Shown in pieces: positions 61,632 through 64,000 of a stretch of 64,000 nucleotides of DNA. Where the stretch lies: the NCBI RefSeq assembly GCF_003202435.1, contig NZ_QJHK01000006.1:1-64000 (forward strand). The letters are read 5' to 3'. The translations under genes were made by a program, and so were the position numbers. This DNA is from Flavobacterium cheongpyeongense. GTDB lineage: Bacteria > Bacteroidota > Bacteroidia > Flavobacteriales > Flavobacteriaceae. Positions within the stretch are counted from its first letter, which is position 1; each line of letters opens with the position of its first letter. Below the pieces are notes generated by a model that saw nothing but the letters and a program-made list of their open reading frames with translations, ran no database searches and was not told the origin of the DNA.

Positions 61632-62450
61632 CTACAATACTAATGGCACTTTTCTAAATTCATCTTCTTCGTTGCTTTCGATTCCTAATGCTTTGTAGAT
61701 ATAATAGAAAGTAGATAAAATTTCTGGTTTTCCGTCAATTAAAGCAACGTCGTGTTCGAAATGCGCACTTGGCTTTCCGTCAGCGGTCAGGATTGTCCAG
61801 CCGTCTTTAAGCTGTTTGATGTTTCTTGTTCCCATGTTGATCATAGGCTCAATGGCTACCACCATTCCTTCAACAAAAAGTTTTCCTCTTCCTTTTTTAC
61901 CGTAGTTTGGCATTTCAGGTGCTTCGTGCATTTTTTGTCCAACACCATGCCCTACCAGTTCGCGAACCACTCCATAGCCGTGTGCTTCAGTATATTTCTG
62001 AATAGCATTTCCTACATCTTCAACACGGTTTCCAGCTTTAAATTCCCTGATTCCTACGTAAAGGGATTCTTTGGTGACCTGCAAAAGTTTTTTGGTTTCT
62101 GGGGCAACTTCACCAATTTCAAAACTATAGGCGTGATCTCCGTGGAAACCATTTTTAAAAGCACCACAATCAACCGAAATTACATCTCCGTTTTGTAAAG
62201 GGGTATTGTTCGGAATTCCATGAACTACCTGAGCATTTGGACTCATGCAAAGTGAATTAGGAAAATCATATAATCCAAGAAAACTTGGTACTGCACCGTG
62301 ATCACGAATAAATTCTTCGGCTAATTTGTCAAGATATAATGTAGTGACTCCTTCTTTTATTTCAGAAGCAATCATTCCTAATGTTTTCGATACGATCAAA
62401 GCACTTTCGCGCATTAATTCTATTTCCTCACGGGTTTTTTGGATAATCAT
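61632..62450 (-). CDS. map: methionine aminopeptidase, type I
   Basis: Removes the N-terminal methionine from new proteins. The start is placed at 62450 (272 residues, MIIQKTREEIELMRES), because a -7 box TACTTTTG lies at 62472-62479, downstream of an earlier in-frame ATG at 62540 that would add 30 non-conserved residues. Metal ligands occur in SVDCGAFKNGFHGDHAY (aspartates), GHGVGQKMHE (histidine), AIEPMI (glutamate) and HFEHDVAL (glutamate). Confidence 0.95.
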   Translation of the reverse strand: MIIQKTREEIELMRESALIVSKTLGMIASEIKEGVTTLYLDKLAEEFIRDHGAVPSFLGLYDFPNSLCMSPNAQVVHGIPNNTPLQNGDVISVDCGAFKNGFHGDHAYSFEIGEVAPETKKLLQVTKESLYVGIREFKAGNRVEDVGNAIQKYTEAHGYGVVRELVGHGVGQKMHEAPEMPNYGKKGRGKLFVEGMVVAIEPMINMGTRNIKQLKDGWTILTADGKPSAHFEHDVALIDGKPEILSTFYYIYKALGIESNEEDEFRKVPLVL

Positions 62451-62471
62451 ATTTTTCAGATTTTCAGTTTG

Positions 62472-62479
62472 CAAAAGTA
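62472..62479 (-). promoter_or_regulatory. -7 box of map
   Basis: TACTTTTG on the minus strand, 22 bases before the chosen ATG; it fixes the start of map. Confidence 0.6.
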
Positions 62480-62639
62480 CAATTTTAATCTTAATTTTTT
62501 TAAAGTTGATTTTGAAATTAATTGGGACTAAAATTTTCAATTACTTATTTGAAAATCAAACCAGCTATTGAATTCTAACATTTTTTTAAAAGTGCATTTC
62601 AGAAAAAAGGCATAAATTAGTAATAAAACCTTGTTCATC

Positions 62640-63893
62640 ATGAAAACTATTACAGATCAGGATATAGCCAAAATACAGGCTCTTAAGAAAATGAAAAGAA
62701 GTGCTTTGGCACTTTTGGGAGTAGCAGTTCTGTTGTTTATAATTGCTATTTATTTTAAAATCCCGATACTGCAGGCTTTTAGCGAGGCAGCAATGGTGGG
62801 CGGAATTGCCGATTGGTTTGCAGTTGTGGCTTTGTTTCGGCATCCGCTTGGAATCCCAATTTGGCATACAGCGATTATTCCGACTAAGAAAAATGAAATA
62901 GGGGATAATTTAGGGAATTTCGTTTCAGAGGAATTTCTGGATCGCGAAAAACTGGAAGGTAAACTTGATGAATTCAATTTTGCATTGAAAACCTCTGACT
63001 GGCTTTCGCAACAAAAGAATGCGGAAAATATCGCAAATGCGGTTGCCGCAAATGTGATTCCGGGAGTTTTAAGAACCATAAAGGATGAAGATGTAAAACG
63101 ATTTATACAGCTGCAGTTTGCTGAAAAAATAGAAGGAATAAATTTTGGCGATTGGGTTGCTGTTGCTTTGGAACCGCTGCAAAAAGGAGAGTTGAAAAAT
63201 CAAATGCTGACTAATCTTCTTGAGGTAATGAGCAGCGAGCTCACTAACAATAAAGATTTGATTCGACAAAAAGTCAAGACTTCAACGCCGTTTTTAAGTT
63301 TCGGTTTCGCTGATAAAAGTATTACAGAAGGTGTTTTTAATGGTTTGCAGGATTTTTTAAATGAAGCTAAAAATCCAGATAGCGAAGTGCGTATCAAAAT
63401 TGATGAATATATATATGATTTTCTTGAAAAGGTAAAAAAATCAGAAGATATGAGAATTAAAATTAATGATATGATCTTAGATTTCATTGGTAAAAAAGAA
63501 GTGCAGGATTATATTAACGGAATTTGGGATGAAATAAAATTATCAATAACAACTGACTTAGAGAAAGGTGACGATTCTTCTATTAAAAAAAGTGTTGCAG
63601 GTTTCATTCAAACTTTTGGTAACGGAATAAAAGAGGATGCTGTTATGGTTGATAAAATCAATAACTTTATTAAGAATGATTTACTTTCTGTTCTCCTCAA
63701 TAATAAAAAGGTAATTGGGGATTTAATTGCTTCTACGGTAAAAAGCTGGGATGGAAAAGAGGTTTCTGAAAAATTAGAATTAGAAATAGGAAAAGATCTT
63801 CAGTACATCAGAATTAACGGAACTTTAGTAGGCGGACTTATCGGACTCGTAATTTATGGGGCTGAATGGACATATCATTACTTTGTAATGTAG
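62640..63893 (+). CDS. DUF445 family membrane protein
   Basis: A 417-residue protein; the ATG at 62640 is preferred over an in-frame TTG three codons upstream. It has an N-terminal transmembrane helix (about 22-41), the DUF445 signature GGIADWFAVVALFRHPLGIP (about 54-73), a long helical cytoplasmic or periplasmic region and a C-terminal transmembrane helix (about 392-412). The family is widespread and of unknown function. Confidence 0.88.
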   Translation: MKTITDQDIAKIQALKKMKRSALALLGVAVLLFIIAIYFKIPILQAFSEAAMVGGIADWFAVVALFRHPLGIPIWHTAIIPTKKNEIGDNLGNFVSEEFLDREKLEGKLDEFNFALKTSDWLSQQKNAENIANAVAANVIPGVLRTIKDEDVKRFIQLQFAEKIEGINFGDWVAVALEPLQKGELKNQMLTNLLEVMSSELTNNKDLIRQKVKTSTPFLSFGFADKSITEGVFNGLQDFLNEAKNPDSEVRIKIDEYIYDFLEKVKKSEDMRIKINDMILDFIGKKEVQDYINGIWDEIKLSITTDLEKGDDSSIKKSVAGFIQTFGNGIKEDAVMVDKINNFIKNDLLSVLLNNKKVIGDLIASTVKSWDGKEVSEKLELEIGKDLQYIRINGTLVGGLIGLVIYGAEWTYHYFVM

Positions 63894-63902
63894 ATAAAAG
63901 TA

Positions 63903-63934
63903 AAAAGAGACAAATCCTAAAACTTGTCTCTTTT
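63903..63934. terminator. terminator behind the DUF445 gene
   Basis: An 11-bp stem AAAAGAGACAA / TTGTCTCTTTT. Nothing further is seen to the window end. Confidence 0.8.
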
Positions 63935-64000
63935 CTATTTAAAAAAGTGGTTTTCTATAATAATTCTATAATAATGAATGACAAGTCATTGCTTCAGGCT

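Noticed and set aside
62451..62540. Upstream ATG that would lengthen map by 30 residues
   Set aside because: The -7 box at 62472-62479 lies inside the extension, and family members begin near MIIQKTREEIELM.
1..64000. tRNA or rRNA genes, CRISPR arrays, intact transposases, integrase/attachment sites
   Set aside because: No tRNA-like T-loop, regular spaced repeats or transposase frames were seen on either strand by reading; a tRNAscan or IS search was not possible.

Overview
The window looks like a chromosomal segment of a Flavobacterium-type member of the Bacteroidota. It is AT-rich, start codons lack obvious Shine-Dalgarno sequences, many genes are preceded by the flavobacterial -7 box TAnnTTTG, and it encodes a type IX secretion C-terminal signal protein, a T9SS plug-type protein, DUF983, DUF4202 and a TPR histidine kinase with its regulator. 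No tRNA, rRNA, CRISPR array or intact insertion sequence was recognised.

The dominant theme is assimilatory nitrate and ammonium metabolism, in four separated blocks. Block 1 (0.7-6.3 kb) holds nirB, nirD, a DUF4202 protein and a NarX-like sensor kinase. Block 2 (18.8-30 kb) holds a nitrate reductase fused to its FAD/BFD electron-transfer module, a degenerate sirohaem-reductase/rubredoxin protein, a divergent FNR-type regulator with all four cysteine ligands, an outer-membrane channel and a nitrate ABC transporter. Block 3 (30.2-32.7 kb) holds an Aer-like PAS protein and an ammonium transporter. Block 4 (39-43.1 kb, minus strand) holds a NarL-type regulator, a NarK-type transporter with an inserted domain and an orphan NrtA-like binding protein. 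Nitrate would cross the outer membrane through the porin, enter by ABC or NarK transport, be reduced to nitrite by the Nas fusion and to ammonium by NirBD. A recurring palindrome, WTAMGTA-N4-TACKTAW, sits at the promoters of nirB, nasA, the porin/ABC operon and narK, and defines a candidate regulon.

Between these blocks lie a purT operon with a Crp-type regulator (6.6-9.1 kb), a large LamG surface protein beside a TPR kinase/LuxR regulator pair (9.2-14.1 kb), pirin and YceI genes with near-identical promoters (14.8-16.3 kb), fabD, and an envelope-spanning OmpA/coiled-coil pair (33.2-35.3 kb). A 0.8-kb decay zone at 35.3-36.0 kb carries a broken copy of the end of the ABC ATPase gene. An HxlR/SRPBCC pair and a hydrolase follow.

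From 43 kb to the end the content is mostly housekeeping: U32 peptidase, aminotransferase, fatty-acid desaturase, rsmG, alkaline phosphatase, pruA, apaG, T9SS plug protein, SNF2 helicase, methyltransferase, map and a DUF445 protein. This run is interrupted by an AT-rich two-gene cassette (59.7-61.5 kb) encoding an OLD-like AAA ATPase and a small PD-(D/E)XK-like protein, the best candidate for an undescribed defence-type system. Several pseudogene remnants and intergenic repeats are also present.
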